From Roridomyces roridus (taxonomy: Eukaryota; Basidiomycota; Agaricomycetes; Agaricales; Mycenaceae), in the NCBI GenBank assembly GCA_029378245.1, contig JARKIF010000003.1, positions 3,100,001-3,164,000 on the forward strand: a stretch of DNA of 64,000 nt, read 5' to 3'. Shown in pieces: positions 62,028 through 64,000 of this stretch. Every line of letters starts with the position of its first letter. Positions within the stretch are counted from its first letter, which is position 1. A model generated the notes under the pieces. That model was given only the letters and a program-made list of their open reading frames with translations, was not told the origin of the DNA and did no database searches. Made by a program: the position numbers and the translations under genes.

Positions 62028-62441
62028 CTCAAGCCATCCCAATAATTGGTATTTTCAACAGCGGCGCTGGGGCAAGAATGGCGATGTTCTGGCTGCTTTT
62101 GAGCGTACTCTGACTCTGAGCGTGCGAACTAGAGATCGGAATCTGATGGCGATGACAGGTGGCGGTGTGCCTTCTCTTGATTCCCGACCACCACCTGCAC
62201 GACGACCCGGCGGCGATAGAAAGGTCAAGTCTTTCCAACAGTCGTGTCGTCCGCAGCTTCCATTATTATAATAGAAAGGTCAGTTTTGTCACACATTTGA
62301 AAGATGCAACCAGTCCGTTGTGAGTCTTCCCAGCTCCATTGAAACCAACACTGCGTCCGAAAACTTCTCGCCCGGATGCAAAATCGTCTTGGCTATAAAA
62401 ACAGGTCGGCTCCTTTCACCCGTCGTCAACGTCTTGCATTC
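62028..62441 (+). promoter_or_regulatory. Promoter of paralogue 2, copied from paralogue 1
   Basis: It contains GATGCAACCAGTCC, TCTTCCCAGCTCCATTGAAA, CCAACACTGCGTCCGAAAAC and GGCTATAAAAACAGG in the same order and spacing as upstream of paralogue 1. Confidence 0.75.
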
Positions 62442-63893
62442 ATGTCTTCCATCAGCAGAACTGGCACCCTGGCGGAGCAGGTCGACTCTCAATTTTCATA
62501 CAACCTCCAAATGGACTTTTACCTCATAGCCGTGAGAAACTTCAGTTCATTCCCAGATCAAATTCAACATGAGAGGACAGGGCGAGGCCATGCTATACGG
62601 TGAGCCAGCGTGTATACAGATACTCAAATTCAAAACTGACACATCTCGCAGGGGTCTACACCATTCTCTTCGCCTTCTACATCCACATTCTTTCTACGCG
62701 GGCAGGCATGTCGAAAAATCGTTTCCTGAACTACGCCACCATAAGCCTCTTCGTCCTCTCCACCGTCCACTTCGTCCTCCTCCTCACCAACACGGTCACA
62801 ACGAACGCCGGTGTCCACGCAGTATTCACCGATACTGCGCCTTCGAAGCAGACCTCTACCTTCTCGGCAAGAATCGCGGACATGGCGGTCTTTGTGTACG
62901 TGACTGGCAAGTACGTTGATTCCAATTGCGCGGGCTCTGGGTTAATTGTTTCAGTGTAATAGCGGATAGTATTTTTGTGAGCACTATGGCGACCTTGTCT
63001 GGGTCTTTCATTCACCACTCACGTTCCCAGATTTTTCGATGCTACGCAATCTGGAACTTTCAGCTCAAAGCAATCCTTTTGCCCATCGTTTGCACCGTTG
63101 CCGTGGCAACATTCGGCTACCTGAACGCCGGATTATCCATCATCGCCGTAAACAACCTCATCAAGAACGGACTCCACTACGCCTTCAACCCCACACTCTC
63201 TTCCGTGTTCTTCATTGCCGCCGTATCAACTTCCTTGGGCACGACAGTCTTGCTGATGATCTTGAGTGGTAAGCACTTACTTGATGCTCTCTGTTTGACT
63301 ACAGGCCCGTATTTTCCTCAGCCGGCCGAATCTGGTGGCTGGCCCACATATCCAAAGAAATCATGGGACGCAAAACAACCCGACGGTACCACACCGTTTG
63401 CACTATGATGCAAGTTCACTGGCCTGTTCACCCAAGCTCAAGTTCTAACCGCGGGCCGCAGCCTAGAATCCGGCGCCGTATACGGCCTCGGCGCCATTAC
63501 CTCCCTCGCTCTGTTCCTCGCAGGCCTAAATCCGCAGTTCTCAGGCGGCTTTGTACTCCAGCAGTTGGTGGTAAGCACCCACACCAAACCCGCTCCCACA
63601 CAGCCTTTAAAGCCATGACCAACCAGGGAATCGCCCCGACCATCATCGCGGTACGCGTCGGCTTGGACTTGCCTCCCACGACTGGTGACAAAGTTGAACA
63701 ATTGCAAGGGGAGAGCTTTCTCATCAAAGCACACACGCCACACCCGCGTCTGGGCCGTCTACCCACCTTTCCCGTTGACAGCATGAACCTCCCACAGCAT
63801 GGGGTTATATACCTGTGCGCGGAGGGAAATGATTATATGGGGGCGATAGACGTCCTGGAACCCGTACATATCCGGGCCAAGCCATCTCAGTAA
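62442..63893 (+). CDS. Multi-span membrane protein, tandem paralogue 2
   Basis: ATG 62442 (MSSISRTGTLAEQVDSQF). Every exon of paralogue 1 has a counterpart: GEAMLYGVYTILFAFYIHI, NYATISLFVLSTVHFVLLL, IADMAVFVYVTG, IFRCYAIWNFQLKAILLPIV, FGYLNAGLSIIAVNNLIKNG, VFFIAAVSTSLGTTVLLMIL, AGRIWWLAHISKEIMGRKTT, GLGAITSLALFLAGLNPQF, and the tail GIAPTIIAVRVGLDLPPT ending at TAA 63891-63893. Differences cluster in the first loop and the tail (an added EQLQGE region). Splice positions are conserved, so the pair arose by duplication of gene plus promoter. No defect is seen. Confidence 0.8.
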
Positions 63894-64000
63894 TTCATCT
63901 TACTCTCCGATATGAACATGCCGAAGTCAGGCGGTCGAGACTCGAGAGAGGATAAATGAATTGGCAATGAATCCATGGACCATGCATGGTGCGTACTCTC
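63894..64000. other. 3' flank to the window edge
   Basis: 107 bp, nothing recognised; a CCATGGACCATGCATGG near-palindrome is present. Confidence 0.3.

Overview
The window is nuclear DNA from a filamentous basidiomycete, most likely an agaricomycete. Genes are packed on both strands and cut by many short (about 45-65 nt) GT-AG introns. The proteins belong to families expanded in mushrooms: OPT transporter, P450 of the multi-intron monooxygenase type, GMC oxidoreductase, fungal UbiA prenyltransferase, DUF6533-type membrane protein, orphan 7TM proteins and a NACHT-ankyrin protein. Gene models were spliced by eye, so internal exon borders are approximate.

Layout. 1-4.4 kb: 3' part of a Ty1/Copia retrotransposon, its presumed 3' LTR, and an inverted copy of much of that LTR. 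5.1-5.3 kb: a 53-residue secreted peptide gene with a repeated C-terminal motif. 6.7-33.1 kb: a block of metabolic and transport genes: OPT transporter, P450, GMC oxidoreductase, SDR, UbiA prenyltransferase, second SDR, Dap1/MAPR heme protein, truncated SDR copies (one split by a hAT MITE), ABCC transporter, a small hypothetical gene and an MDR-type oxidoreductase. 33-38.2 kb: repeats, including a second hAT-type MITE with a perfect 8-bp target duplication. 38.6-41.7 kb: a 7TM receptor-like gene and a DUF6533-type gene in tandem. 42-44 kb: a second copy of a 1.3-kb LTR-like repeat. 44.3-45.9 kb: aldo-keto reductase. 46.3-47.7 kb: an element with 31-bp perfect terminal inverted repeats. 47.7-52.2 kb: gene-free, palindrome-rich. 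52.2-55.2 kb: NACHT-ankyrin (NLR-like) gene. 57.7-58.3 kb: hypothetical gene. 59.3-60.1 kb: PX-domain gene. 60.6-63.9 kb: tandem pair of 7TM paralogues with copied promoters.

How the genes may work together. A UbiA prenyltransferase, a P450, a GMC flavoprotein, several SDRs, an MDR reductase, a P450-supporting heme protein (Dap1 type) and two transporters within 26 kb resemble a fungal prenyl-arene (meroterpenoid-like) cluster that takes its aromatic acceptor from elsewhere, since no polyketide synthase or NRPS is present. This is an inference from content and order.

Sequence condition. The GMC gene, the ABC transporter and the P450 N-terminus each need a one-base shift to join family-matching protein on both sides. 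Either part of the block is decaying or the assembly carries single-base indels.
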